Positions 50,386 to 59,082 of a stretch of DNA of 64,000 bases are shown here, piece by piece. The DNA is from an uncultured Candidatus Entotheonella sp. (GTDB lineage: Bacteria > Tectomicrobia > Entotheonellia > Entotheonellales > Entotheonellaceae): assembly GCA_958295825.1 (NCBI GenBank), contig OY282375.1, positions 3,023,489-3,087,488 of the forward strand, in the 5' to 3' direction. A program made the translations under genes and the position numbers. Below the pieces are notes generated by a model, which did no database searches, had not been told where the DNA came from, and saw nothing but the letters and a program-made list of their open reading frames with translations. Numbering within the stretch: position 1 is the first letter of the stretch; each line of letters starts with the position of its first letter.

Positions 50386-51145
50386 ATCCCTGGACCTCCC
50401 TTGTGAGTTTCTCAAAGTCTCTTGTCGCACGGCTCTTCCGATCATAAGCGACAACCGGCAAGCGCCGTATCTGTGCTTGGTTGATTGCTTCCGAGCGCCG
50501 GATAACGGTTTCCATCAGATGCCCCTCGACACTCGCCAATTCGTTCTCAATGTAAGCATTGGTGGCGCGGTTGCGGGCGTCAAAGGCGTTTCGCAAGATG
50601 AGCCAGCTTGCAAAGTCGCCGTCCCGTATAAGCGCGATGGACTCCAGAAGGTCCGCCGTTCCGTCTAACGAGTAGCGGCTGTACGTGATCGGGATCATGA
50701 TGATGTCAGCGGTATAGATGGCATTGACCGCGAGAACGCCGAGATTCGGCGGGCAATCCATCAAGATGTACTCATACCTGTTTTTGACTTCTTGCAAATG
50801 GGTGTGCAGCCGCCGTTCCCGGTAGTGCTCGGTAATCATGCGCTCAGCGGTGACTGCCAATCGTATGTTGGAAGGTACGATCCACAACGGCGGCTCACTT
50901 GGTTTCCCGTCCACGATAGCCGTTTGGACAAGGCTCCCCATATCCGCATCGCGGCGCTCGAAAATTTCGTTGATTGTCGAGGCCGGATTGCCGTCGCAAT
51001 AAATCATCGAGGCATGGGCCTGGGGATCGAGATCGATCAACAGGGTATCGCCTCCCTCCAGAGCCAGACCGTATGCCAGGTTGACGGAGATCGACGTTTT
51101 CCCAACGCCGCCTTTCTGATTCAGCAAGGCGATTCGCACGCTCAT
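50375..51145 (-). CDS. parA: Plasmid-partition ATPase ParA
   Basis: A 256-residue ParA. The deviant Walker A is LLNQKGGVGKTSISVNLAYGLA, A' is TLLIDLDPQAHASMIYC and B is YEYILMDCPPNLGVLAVNA. DIIMIPITYSRYSLDGTADLLE and a C-terminal RRSEAINQAQIRRLPVVAYDR complete the fold. It lacks an N-terminal DNA-binding domain, as in type Ib systems paired with a small ribbon-helix-helix protein. ATG 51145 is chosen for its Walker A spacing; the open frame to 51331 is not protein-like. It works with the 50098-50385 product to move the replicon on the nucleoid. Confidence 0.9.
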   Translation of the reverse strand: MSVRIALLNQKGGVGKTSISVNLAYGLALEGGDTLLIDLDPQAHASMIYCDGNPASTINEIFERRDADMGSLVQTAIVDGKPSEPPLWIVPSNIRLAVTAERMITEHYRERRLHTHLQEVKNRYEYILMDCPPNLGVLAVNAIYTADIIMIPITYSRYSLDGTADLLESIALIRDGDFASWLILRNAFDARNRATNAYIENELASVEGHLMETVIRRSEAINQAQIRRLPVVAYDRKSRATRDFEKLTREVQGYVV

Positions 51146-51147
51146 AA

Positions 51148-51425
51148 TGCCTCCATCTTGCATGTGCAATGATAATTTATTGCGATGGTATTGCTTTGTC
51201 AAGACTGCTAGGACGACCCCTCGCAAGGGCGGCAGGGCATCGTACCGCAATAATGTTTGCTTGCGTTGGCATTGCGCAGGTCTTGCCTCGTTAGCTGCGT
51301 CGGGTATCCTATCGCCGGACAGTACAAGCATTCATTGCAATAACCTTGCATGGCGTTCGCCATTATATACCTGTATTTTATTCTTGCAATTGAATGTAAT
51401 TTATATTGCTTTATTATTGCGCTAA
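51148..51425. repeat. ATTGC/GCAAT motif cluster upstream of parA, candidate partition site
   Basis: A 280-bp AT-rich gap containing at least eight ATTGC or GCAAT words in both orientations, including GCAATGATAATTTATTGC near 51165-51182. CGCAATAATG, CATTGCAATAACC, TTGCAATTG and ATTGCTTTATTATTGCG follow further on. Such arrays are bound by ribbon-helix-helix ParB-like proteins as centromere and operator. Confidence 0.5.
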
Positions 51426-51480
51426 TGCTATCTTTCCAGATTGGATTTTCGTTGCTATGACTTCATCCAAGGAGATTTCC

Positions 51481-51675
51481 ATGCCAAGGCTGAATCCAGA
51501 CAACACGCCCGAGACGACGACGGAGACCCTGCCGGGGAACAATAACGAGAAGGATGAGGACAAGGCGGGTGACGGCGGTGAGCCAGACACCCCGCCCGAT
51601 TGTGAGGAAGTTGTAGAGGTCGATCCCGACGAAGCCGACGCGCTCGTCGACCAAGGGACCGGCGCCGCAGCGTAG
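51481..51675 (+). CDS. Small acidic protein, 64 aa
   Basis: ATG 51481 follows AAGGAG at 51470-51475. The 64-residue product is low-complexity and strongly acidic (TPETTTETLPGNNNEKDEDKAGDGGEPDTPPDCEEVVEVDPDEADALVDQGTG), probably disordered. It could mimic DNA or act as an anti-restriction or inhibitor protein, but no family is recognised. It is followed 62 bp later by the DUF3560 gene. Confidence 0.6.
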   Translation: MPRLNPDNTPETTTETLPGNNNEKDEDKAGDGGEPDTPPDCEEVVEVDPDEADALVDQGTGAAA

Positions 51676-51737
51676 AGCCGCAACCACTGGGATACCGGCT
51701 TCAAGGTCGGTGTCCAGGCCGTGAAAGGAGTATCACC

Positions 51738-52559
51738 ATGACCTACCGGCTAAAGAAGGCGCGGCGACTTCAGGAGCGCCAAACATGGGCTGAGAAAAGG
51801 GACGCCAAGTCCGAGCAGGCGTTTGCGACCGCGCACAACTTGGTTCAAGACATTCCGCCCGGTCAGCCTATCCTCGTCGGCCATCATTCCGAGAAGCGCC
51901 ACCGGCGCACCATCGAGCGCAGCCATGCCGCCATGTCGAAGGGTGTTGAGCATGGCCGCGTGGCCGACCGCCACAGAACGAAGGCCGCCAACATCGAGTG
52001 GCAGCTTGAACGCTCAATCTACTCCGATGACCCTGACGCCATCGAACGGCTTCAAGAACGTATCACCGACCTTGAAGCCAAGCGGGTTCGTATCAAGCAG
52101 ATCAACGCCTTTTTCCACAAGCACCGGCTGGACCTGCTGGCCATCCCCGACGACCAGATCTCCGCCGCCCTTGCGCCGATCAACCTCACGCCTGCGGAAA
52201 TCCGAGACTTGGCAATGGCCGTCCGATTCTCGCAGCATGGCAAGGGCTACCCGCCCTATCACCTGCGCAACCTGGCCGGCAACATCGCCCGGCAAAAGAA
52301 GCGCCTGACTGCCCTCCAAAGGGATGGGAAGATCACTGCAGTCACCCGCAACGCTGCGATCAAATACTTCGATGACCGCGACGAGGCCGAACAGTGCGCC
52401 GAGCGCGCCCGCCTCGAATGGCCGTCCACAACAGTGATGACGCTGGACGATGCCGACGGCAAGGTAAGCTACTACGTCTGTCTGCACCAGTTCGGGCCGC
52501 GCAAGCAGCTGATCCTGCGCGTCGGCCAAACCCACCGTTACATGGAGACGCCGCCATGA
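51738..52559 (+). CDS. DUF3560-domain protein
   Basis: A 273-residue protein with the DUF3560 signature: RAWAEKRDAKSEQAF-like AEKRDAKSEQAFATAHNLVQDIPPGQPILVGHHSEKRHRR, then DPDAIERLQERITDLEAKRVRIKQINAF. DUF3560 proteins are common on plasmids, often next to ArdC-like or partition genes, with unknown biochemical role. The domain is mostly coiled-coil helices with a conserved GHHSEKRH motif. The C-terminal FGPRKQLILRVGQTHRY suggests a small beta domain. Its stop overlaps the next start by 4 nt. Confidence 0.8.
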   Translation: MTYRLKKARRLQERQTWAEKRDAKSEQAFATAHNLVQDIPPGQPILVGHHSEKRHRRTIERSHAAMSKGVEHGRVADRHRTKAANIEWQLERSIYSDDPDAIERLQERITDLEAKRVRIKQINAFFHKHRLDLLAIPDDQISAALAPINLTPAEIRDLAMAVRFSQHGKGYPPYHLRNLAGNIARQKKRLTALQRDGKITAVTRNAAIKYFDDRDEAEQCAERARLEWPSTTVMTLDDADGKVSYYVCLHQFGPRKQLILRVGQTHRYMETPP

Positions 52560-52732
52560 ACAAAACAACGTTCATCGTCCGACTCAGTACAGAAGGCGGC
52601 GGCATCCTCAGCACCGATTGCGTCACCGCCGAGGACGACATCACCCTCGCCGAGCTCGTCAAGCGCTGTGACTTCGGGGGAACACCGGCGAGCGGTGGTG
52701 ACATCATCAGGGTCGAGGAGGACAGCGAATAG
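52556..52732 (+). CDS. Small plasmid protein coupled to DUF3560, 58 aa
   Basis: ATG 52556 overlaps the DUF3560 stop (ATGA). The 58-residue product, MNKTTFIVRLSTEGGGILST and then TLAELVKRCDF, is a compact alpha/beta protein with an acidic C-terminus. No family recognised. Coupling makes it likely to be real. Confidence 0.6.
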   Translation: MNKTTFIVRLSTEGGGILSTDCVTAEDDITLAELVKRCDFGGTPASGGDIIRVEEDSE

Positions 52733-52747
52733 CCCGTAAGGTGGGGA

Positions 52748-53364
52748 TCAAAGCCAATTCCCGCCTGATTCCCCGAAAAAAACCGCCTCAGCATGCCGCG
52801 CAAGCCACTTATTCGACCAAGACAATGGTTCCCTCCCAGCAGGAGCGTTTCCCCACATGCCGCTGGCCAGCCGCTCCTCAAGGACCTGGCTGTCGTGGAC
52901 CGCCGCCGTCGTCACCCGGTAACGCCGGATCAGTTTGTGCCGACGGTCAACGGTGACGGGGTTCTTGTAGCCGTAGTGGCTCTTGCCGTGCTTCTTTGTC
53001 CAACGCGCATCCCTGTCCTTTTGCCGACGCTTGGCCGGCTTGTCAGTCCAGGCCTCGGGTAGCTCACCGCGCTTGACGTGCTCGTTTTCGTCACGACGAT
53101 GGCGTCCCAAGGTTGGCGCCCCGCGTTCGACTTGCGCTCGTCGGGCGGCTTACGCCAGACGCTCTCCAGGCGGCTGCGGAATGCTTCCCACGGCACAACG
53201 GCATTGATCTTCACCAGGGGGTCATTCCTGGCGTCCAAAGCGGCGTAGCGATTCTCGACATCGAAAAAGCCCATCTGACCCATGCTCAACTCCTCCCGTC
53301 TTGTTGGTTAACGTGGTTCAGTAATTCTAAATCAAGTGGGAGATGAGTATTATTAGAGATGCCC
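52748..53364 (-). pseudogene. IS5-group element with internal deletion
   Basis: On the minus strand, VVPWEAFRSRLESVWRKPPD is the IS5-group N-terminus. After an internal deletion and frame change at about 53100, the frame beginning at RRDENEHVKRGELPEAWTD ends KHGKSHYGYKNPVTVDRRHK, then RVTTAAVHDSQVLEERL. The catalytic middle is lost. The outer end at 53333-53364 matches the tip found at 13815-13846. It sits inside the left end of an IS427-like element (53361-53390). Confidence 0.8.
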
Positions 53365-53373
53365 ATAAGCCTT

Positions 53374-54231
53374 TTATAGATCCTGAGCCTGATCTCCAAT
53401 ATCCCAAACCGGAACCGACGTGCCGTCTCTGCGCCAGCACCGCCGCTCCGACAGTTCTTGCCTGGCATAAGGCATCAACGCACGCCGTTGCCTGACCTTC
53501 AGCACGCCGCTATCGGCAATGCCGTATTCGTGCTCATAGCAAAGTCTCTCTTCGGCAGAAAGTTCGGGCGAAAGAACGTACCGAGTTTCCTCGAACGCGC
53601 GCCAGTCGTCATCCTCCTCGAGTCCTATGAAGGCGATATCCGTTTTTCGCTGAGCTTCGACGGTTCGTGCCGGAATCATGTCGACGTAACATGGGTCCAG
53701 CGGCAGGCCCGTCAAAACGTTACGCCCTGCGGCGCGGAAGCCCCGCAAGTGATAGCGTCCGCGGGAGCGGATGAGAGCGGACGGATGAAAGACAAACTCC
53801 TGGAGACCCATCTTGGCTGCGTAGATCAACCAGACGGCTTGACGGTCGAGACACGCGGCGAGTATTTCACGGGTAGCCCGGGACGGAACTGGAGCCGTAA
53901 GGGCCAGGTCGTGCCCACCGTCCAAGGGGGCCACCGGCGAAAACGGATTCCCTGGAAGGCGGTCTGCCATCAGAAGCAGGGATAAGGCGATATCAGGATC
54001 GGTCACGGCGGGTCCAGGGTCGAATTCCTCCACTGGGACAAGGCGTCGCTGAGCGGTTGTCTTGTAAGGTGGCAGGATCGCGTCAAAGCGCCGCCAATCG
54101 GCAATCAGGCTACGCGCCGTGCGTTCGGACACCCCCATAAAATCCTGAAGCTCTTTCACCCGCAGATGCCCCCGCCAATACAGCATGGTTACGGCGAAAC
54201 GAAAAGCAATTTCCGTCTCCAGTTTATCCAT
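53374..54231 (-). CDS. WYL-domain transcriptional regulator of the cas operon
   Basis: A 285-residue regulator. An N-terminal winged helix, AVTMLYWRGHLRVKELQDFMGVSERTARSLIADWRRF, is followed by a WYL sensor domain (residues about 140-215: DRQAVWLIYAAKMGLQEFVFHPSALIRSRGRYHLRGF) and a C-terminal extension. WYL regulators next to cas genes control their expression, often as ligand-sensitive repressors. Divergent from cas6 with a 122-bp shared promoter region. Its last codons, encoding DQAQDL, come from the IS427-like left end, so the true C-terminus was altered by the insertion. Confidence 0.85.
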   Translation of the reverse strand: MDKLETEIAFRFAVTMLYWRGHLRVKELQDFMGVSERTARSLIADWRRFDAILPPYKTTAQRRLVPVEEFDPGPAVTDPDIALSLLLMADRLPGNPFSPVAPLDGGHDLALTAPVPSRATREILAACLDRQAVWLIYAAKMGLQEFVFHPSALIRSRGRYHLRGFRAAGRNVLTGLPLDPCYVDMIPARTVEAQRKTDIAFIGLEEDDDWRAFEETRYVLSPELSAEERLCYEHEYGIADSGVLKVRQRRALMPYARQELSERRCWRRDGTSVPVWDIGDQAQDL

Positions 54232-54264
54232 GATTTTTCTTCATGATCCTGTGTTCATATAACC

Positions 54265-54302
54265 TGCAAATTTTGCATATTGCACATTATATAGGATATA
54301 AT
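54265..54302 (+). promoter_or_regulatory. Probable cas-operon promoter with overlapping palindrome
   Basis: TTGCAT at 54273-54278 and TATAAT at 54297-54302, 18 bp apart, form a good sigma-70 promoter 51 bp before cas6. The palindrome TGCAAA-T-TTTGCA (54265-54277) overlaps the -35 element and is a natural operator for the divergent WYL regulator. Confidence 0.6.
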
Positions 54303-54353
54303 TATTATTGAACTCAAGCAACCACTCACTCAATTAGTATTGGAGAACGCAAG

Positions 54354-55079
54354 ATGAGAATAAAACTCCTCGCGCCGCGCGGCGACCGTGCGCGGTTCCG
54401 GTTCCTGGACAGCCTGCACGGCGCTCTCGTCAACGCCTGGACCACCTGCGGAGCGCTAGGAGAAGCCATAGTCGGACGTGAAGCCGGCAACTGGTCTTTT
54501 GGCGGCGTGGGGACAGCAACGTCCCGAGGCTTCATTCTGAAATCAGTGGTGGTCGGCGCCGAAGGAGAACTTGAACCGATACTTCAAAACCTGATCCCGG
54601 AGGCGATACGCAAAAGGTCAACTAATGGCGACGTCGTAGACCTGGCTGCTTGGGACGCGACCCGCGAGGAACTTCCAGTCGTCTGCGAACCGGGAAACGA
54701 TGCCGCGCTGCCAGCGATCATGTTGTCGCCCTTGGCTCTGTCTGTCTATGGTCAGAAAGGACGTTGGCACGATGACCTGACGAAAGCCGGGCCGGCTCTG
54801 GAAGAAGCTGTAAATAGCCGCCTGTCGCGCCTGACAGGACGCAACGTAAGGTTGAAGGTCGAGCCCGACCGCTTGTATCTACGCGCCAACCCGAGGCATT
54901 CGATGATGGTCCGCACCCGTGCCGTAAACGGCGACAAGCCCGCGTTCGTGATTGGCACGATGTGCCCACTCACCCTCAGCGGGCGGGTCGAGGACCTGAA
55001 TTCGGCCTGGTCCCTCGGCATCGGCGAAAAAAACCGCTATGGCTTCGGTTGCATCGGGCACGCAGGAGGACCGGCATGA
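54354..55079 (+). CDS. cas6: Cas6 CRISPR-RNA processing endoribonuclease
   Basis: A 241-residue RAMP protein, first gene of the effector operon. The C-terminal Gly-rich loop is diagnostic: LNSAWSLGIGEKNRYGFGCIGH. The N-terminal GALVNAWTTCGALGEAI region fits the first ferredoxin-like fold. Cas6 cuts the repeat in pre-crRNA. GGAGA is 8 nt before ATG 54354, and the stop overlaps the cas10d start (ATGA). Divergent from family average in the central region, so subtype-specific. Confidence 0.8.
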   Translation: MRIKLLAPRGDRARFRFLDSLHGALVNAWTTCGALGEAIVGREAGNWSFGGVGTATSRGFILKSVVVGAEGELEPILQNLIPEAIRKRSTNGDVVDLAAWDATREELPVVCEPGNDAALPAIMLSPLALSVYGQKGRWHDDLTKAGPALEEAVNSRLSRLTGRNVRLKVEPDRLYLRANPRHSMMVRTRAVNGDKPAFVIGTMCPLTLSGRVEDLNSAWSLGIGEKNRYGFGCIGHAGGPA

Positions 55080-58048
55080 ATACCCAGCTTCAGGACTTTG
55101 CCCACCGGACGGCGGTCGAGGTGTACGGCGCTTTCCTGAATGAATGCGTCATTCCGAAGGTTCGCGCAGACCGTGTTGGAACACCGCCCAAGGCCTCCGC
55201 GACAAAGATCGACGGACGTCCGGTTCGTCTCGTGACGATCAGCGGCAAGGGCGGCTGGTCGAAAGAGGCTGCTCTCGCTGAACGGTGGGCGCGGAACGAC
55301 AACGTCAGCCTGCTCGATCATCTGTTGTCCGTAGCGCGCGGGGCGCTCATGTTCTGGCTGGCCGATGCGCCCCGTTCATGGTTCAGCGAGGCCGAACTTG
55401 CGGAGACCGAGTGGCTCGCCTACGCGCTCGTCTGCGTCGCCTTCCTTCACGACATCGACAAGGACCTGGAACTACGGCGCGGCGAAAAAATTCCTGTATC
55501 AGGCGTGGCCGAACGGATGGAACGCTACGGAATCAACGAGTTCCTGAAGCAATACCGGCACTACGTCTCACCCGCGGCCATGCTCAACTATATCGAAGAG
55601 GTCGAAGGCACGCAGACGGCTCGCAGCCCTGCCGCGCCGGACTACGACCGCCGAATTGCGACAGCATGCCGTTACGTCGAGTTGGCTGACAAACTCGAAG
55701 GGATATTTACCAGCCGAGAGTCAGGCGCCGGTGGCGACGGCGTGATTGCCTCACTAAATGACGCCAACCGTTGGCCCGTACTTCAAGACAGGAAGCAGTG
55801 GGACAAGATCGAAATCCATGACCACCTGCACGTCTTCCTGCTGGATCACTTCCAGAAGGCGCTTTCGGCCGCTTGCAAAGATGTCGCCGGTCAACTGCCG
55901 CTGATCGAGATCGTTCACGACGGCCGACTGCTGTGCGTCATTCCGAAAACGCAGGCAAACCGTATCCGGGAACAGGCCATCGACCGCTTTCTCGACGAGC
56001 TTCCATACGGACTCGGGTTTTCGATCAACAACCGCTTGGCATGCGAGTTCGTAGGTGGCGCAGCTTCGTGGCCATCGTGCCGAAATGTCATGAAGCCCAA
56101 AGGCAACTGGCGTCCGTTCATCAATCTGTTCGCTCTTCCCAAATCGCTTGCGCACGCGCACAGCAGGGAAATCGATGAACTGTTCCAGGCCGCGGGAATG
56201 GAAACGTCCTGGGGTTCTTTCGATGCAGGCGCCGTGGGAGCCACGGTGAAGCCGGCGCTCGACCATCCGGGGGGAGATGCCGCCGACCTGGACATGGAGC
56301 CGGCGCACGCCCTCGCGTTTTTGGCAATCGTGCTTAATCACGTCGACGTCAATCGTAAAGGCGCGGCGCCGAACGGTGACGACCGGGAACAGGAGCTCTT
56401 GAATCTCATGCAGACCCGGGGCAGGACACCACCGCCAGTCATTGCGGCAGCGCCGGCGAAAGATGGACGAACGCGCCGGGTTCTGGTGGCGCTGTGGACA
56501 ATTGCCGAGGTGTGGCGATTAGCGGAGGAAGACCGGGACGAGGCGCAGAGCCTGCTGGACCAAATCGCAGGTCGCCACGGCCTCATCGGACTTTGGCTGG
56601 AAGGGAACGACACCCGCGCCGGACTCAAAGAGCAGATCGAGGACGTATCGAGCGACATCGTGAGCGCCCTGCGGCAACGCTTTTCCGCCTACCTGACCGG
56701 GAATCCGGCGCAACCGTTCGACGGCGATACCTCATCCAAGCGCTGCATCCTGTGCAACGAGCCAGTCAGAGCCGGACGCATGGTCAACACGGCGTCGCGA
56801 GCGCACGGGATCAAGGCCTCCGCATTCTCCGGCCGCGACGGACGTAACGACCACTTGGCGTCTCCATCCGGGGATACCCATCTGTGCCCGGTTTGTCTGG
56901 CCGAGTTGCAGTTGCGCCAGAAAGCACAAGAAGCGTTCAAAGGCAGCGGCGACCTGCCTCCGCTCTTCTCGTCGCCCACGACCACGGGCCTCTTCGGTGG
57001 CCTGGCGTTTCAGCGTGAGGATGCCGAGGCGTCATTGGGGTTGAATGACCTCAATCGTCTCGACGGCAAGAAAGGAACCGTTTACGAGGGCCTGGATTGC
57101 CAGACGCGGCGCATTCGCGTCGCGCGGCTGGAAACGCTGCCCACCAAGGACAAGGAACTGGTGACCCGGCTTCGCATGACGCTGAAAGCCATCCAGCGAC
57201 TCGGACGGCCAATCCACATTTTTCGCGGCGCGCCGAGCCATCATCCGGCGATTTTCTATTCCGACGCGCTGCCGGACTGGCTGGAACATTTGCTGGACGG
57301 GAACTCCCTGCGTATCGAACAGATCCCTGACGTTCTATCCCGACTGGAGCTGTTTGAAAACATGGCGGAGGCAAACGGACTCGGCATCGAGTGGGCCAAA
57401 CGGCTCGCCGAACCCGATCCGACCGTCAGGCTGGGCACGCTGTGCGTGGCCTGGGCAATGGCTGTCGACCAGCGAGACGGAGACAAGAAACATGCGGGGT
57501 CGCCGATCGAAACCAAGGCGCGCGAAGAAGCTCTCAAAGTACTCAAACAAGCACCTTTGTCTATCAGAGGAGACGTCAATATGACGGTGTACGTGAAGGA
57601 CAATCAGGACCCTTTGGTCCGGCTCGCATGGTTGGCGACACGCGTCCAGAAGCGGATTGGTATTGGCGCTTCAGCCAACAAGCAGCTTCTCTGTTGGAAG
57701 ATCGCACTGGATTTCTACCCGGCTGCGCAGCAGTCCATTACCGAAGACCAGACCGCCCTGATCCTCGGACTTGCCGGCAGACTGGAAGAAGAACTCGCAC
57801 GCAAGGACGATGCTGCCGCAAAGAAGCATCGGGATGGGCAATCCCTGGATCAAGCCTGCGTCGAATTTGCGACCCACTTTGCAGACGAGGTTTGGGCAAA
57901 GGTCTTTCAATTCAAGGAGCCAACCTCGCAAATACAACGCATGACAGCGGCAATCTACCGTTTTGCCCTGTTGGAAGCGTACCGGGAACGCGGCATCTCC
58001 GAAGCGGAAGACGGTGCATCAAGCGACGACGACACTCAGGAATTCTGA
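55076..58048 (+). CDS. cas10d: Cas10d/Csc3, type I-D large subunit with HD nuclease
   Basis: A 990-residue protein. An HD motif His125-Asp126 (FLHDIDKDLELRRG) marks the N-terminal HD nuclease domain. Near residues 555-605 a treble-clef zinc finger is formed by CILC and CPVC, with a palm-like region following (GLFGGLAFQREDAEASLG). No GGDD cyclase motif, as expected for Cas10d. In type I-D the HD nuclease resides here while Cas3' has only helicase. ATG 55076 overlaps the cas6 stop; upstream extension to 54962 is rejected. Confidence 0.82.
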   Translation: MNTQLQDFAHRTAVEVYGAFLNECVIPKVRADRVGTPPKASATKIDGRPVRLVTISGKGGWSKEAALAERWARNDNVSLLDHLLSVARGALMFWLADAPRSWFSEAELAETEWLAYALVCVAFLHDIDKDLELRRGEKIPVSGVAERMERYGINEFLKQYRHYVSPAAMLNYIEEVEGTQTARSPAAPDYDRRIATACRYVELADKLEGIFTSRESGAGGDGVIASLNDANRWPVLQDRKQWDKIEIHDHLHVFLLDHFQKALSAACKDVAGQLPLIEIVHDGRLLCVIPKTQANRIREQAIDRFLDELPYGLGFSINNRLACEFVGGAASWPSCRNVMKPKGNWRPFINLFALPKSLAHAHSREIDELFQAAGMETSWGSFDAGAVGATVKPALDHPGGDAADLDMEPAHALAFLAIVLNHVDVNRKGAAPNGDDREQELLNLMQTRGRTPPPVIAAAPAKDGRTRRVLVALWTIAEVWRLAEEDRDEAQSLLDQIAGRHGLIGLWLEGNDTRAGLKEQIEDVSSDIVSALRQRFSAYLTGNPAQPFDGDTSSKRCILCNEPVRAGRMVNTASRAHGIKASAFSGRDGRNDHLASPSGDTHLCPVCLAELQLRQKAQEAFKGSGDLPPLFSSPTTTGLFGGLAFQREDAEASLGLNDLNRLDGKKGTVYEGLDCQTRRIRVARLETLPTKDKELVTRLRMTLKAIQRLGRPIHIFRGAPSHHPAIFYSDALPDWLEHLLDGNSLRIEQIPDVLSRLELFENMAEANGLGIEWAKRLAEPDPTVRLGTLCVAWAMAVDQRDGDKKHAGSPIETKAREEALKVLKQAPLSIRGDVNMTVYVKDNQDPLVRLAWLATRVQKRIGIGASANKQLLCWKIALDFYPAAQQSITEDQTALILGLAGRLEEELARKDDAAAKKHRDGQSLDQACVEFATHFADEVWAKVFQFKEPTSQIQRMTAAIYRFALLEAYRERGISEAEDGASSDDDTQEF

Positions 58049-58077
58049 CGTGTCCAATGGACAGCAATAAGGAGTCA

Positions 58078-59079
58078 ATGATGATGGACAAGTTCAAGCC
58101 GTACCTCAACGACGGCGCCTTGGTTGAAGAGATGGTTGCAGCGAACGGCAAGGACACCTACCTGATGCCGACGCGCCGCAACGCCGGGCACGTAGCCGTC
58201 GCCCTGATCCGCGAGGTCGTGGCCCCTACGGTATTCCGCAATGCGGAAGAGGAAATCACGGACATCGAGGACCGTGACGGCGTGCGCCGCGTGCGGGCGA
58301 CGCCGAGCAAGTTCAAGTTCGGCGAACGCGGCCGTGGGCTGCTGGTTCTGCGAGCCTGGAACGTGGGCGGCAGGCTGCCGCAGAACCGGACGGCCGTCGG
58401 CGACGGGATGCCGATTCGCGAAGCGCTCGACTTGAACACTCTGGTGTTCGGAGATTCCGCCATGTTGGGGACGCGGGTGTTGCCGGTCAAGGCCGCGGTG
58501 CAATACTCCGACGCCCTGAGTACGGTCCCGTACCGCGACAGCGTAGGTGAGAGTTTCCACCATCGCGGCGATGAGACGGGAACGCTGTGGGACGCAGAGG
58601 ATAAGAAGAACACCGATAACCTGTTCACGCGGCATTTTGTTCTGCCCGGCACGCTGCTGGTTCAGATCCTTACCAGTAACGGCCGCCAGCTTCCGCCCAT
58701 CGGTTTTGACCACTTGCTGCTCAGCCTCGGCCTTGCCGGTTCGTATGGCGGTCAGACCTCGGTCACCGGCGTCAACGTGCGCACCCACGTCGCCGGGATT
58801 TTCGCCGCCCGCCTCGAGACGCCGATGTCCTCGCCCTACGAATTGTTACGAGAGCTTCCTGAAACCAAATCGGTGGATGACCTCGCATCCGCCGTATTAC
58901 AGAAGATGTCGGGACACTATCGGGTCCAGGCGGATACGCATGAAGCGTCCGCCTGCCAGCGGCAACTCGTCGATGCCTTCGAGAAGGACGACCCTGAGTT
59001 GAGGAGACGATACGAGGAAGCCGCCCCAAAAGTTGCGGATCTGTTCGAGCAGTATTTTGTCGGCAAGAAGAAGGCTTGA
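58078..59079 (+). CDS. csc2: Csc2 (Cas7-type backbone protein, type I-D)
   Basis: A 333-residue RAMP protein. It opens MDKFKPYLNDGALVEEMVAANGKDTYLMPTRRNAGHVAVALIREV and carries the Csc2-type segment TDNLFTRHFVLPGTLLVQILTSNGRQLPPIGFDHLLLSLGLAGSYGGQTSVTG. It should form the crRNA-binding backbone of the interference complex. AAGGAG precedes; three adjacent ATGs (58078, 58081, 58084) leave the start uncertain by two codons. Between cas10d and csc1 in the expected I-D order. Confidence 0.82.
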   Translation: MMMDKFKPYLNDGALVEEMVAANGKDTYLMPTRRNAGHVAVALIREVVAPTVFRNAEEEITDIEDRDGVRRVRATPSKFKFGERGRGLLVLRAWNVGGRLPQNRTAVGDGMPIREALDLNTLVFGDSAMLGTRVLPVKAAVQYSDALSTVPYRDSVGESFHHRGDETGTLWDAEDKKNTDNLFTRHFVLPGTLLVQILTSNGRQLPPIGFDHLLLSLGLAGSYGGQTSVTGVNVRTHVAGIFAARLETPMSSPYELLRELPETKSVDDLASAVLQKMSGHYRVQADTHEASACQRQLVDAFEKDDPELRRRYEEAAPKVADLFEQYFVGKKKA

Positions 59080-59082
59080 ACG

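Noticed and set aside
57391-58080. In-frame extension of csc2 upstream into cas10d
   Set aside because: It overlaps the conserved end of cas10d in another frame; a good ribosome site precedes the ATGs at 58078-58084.
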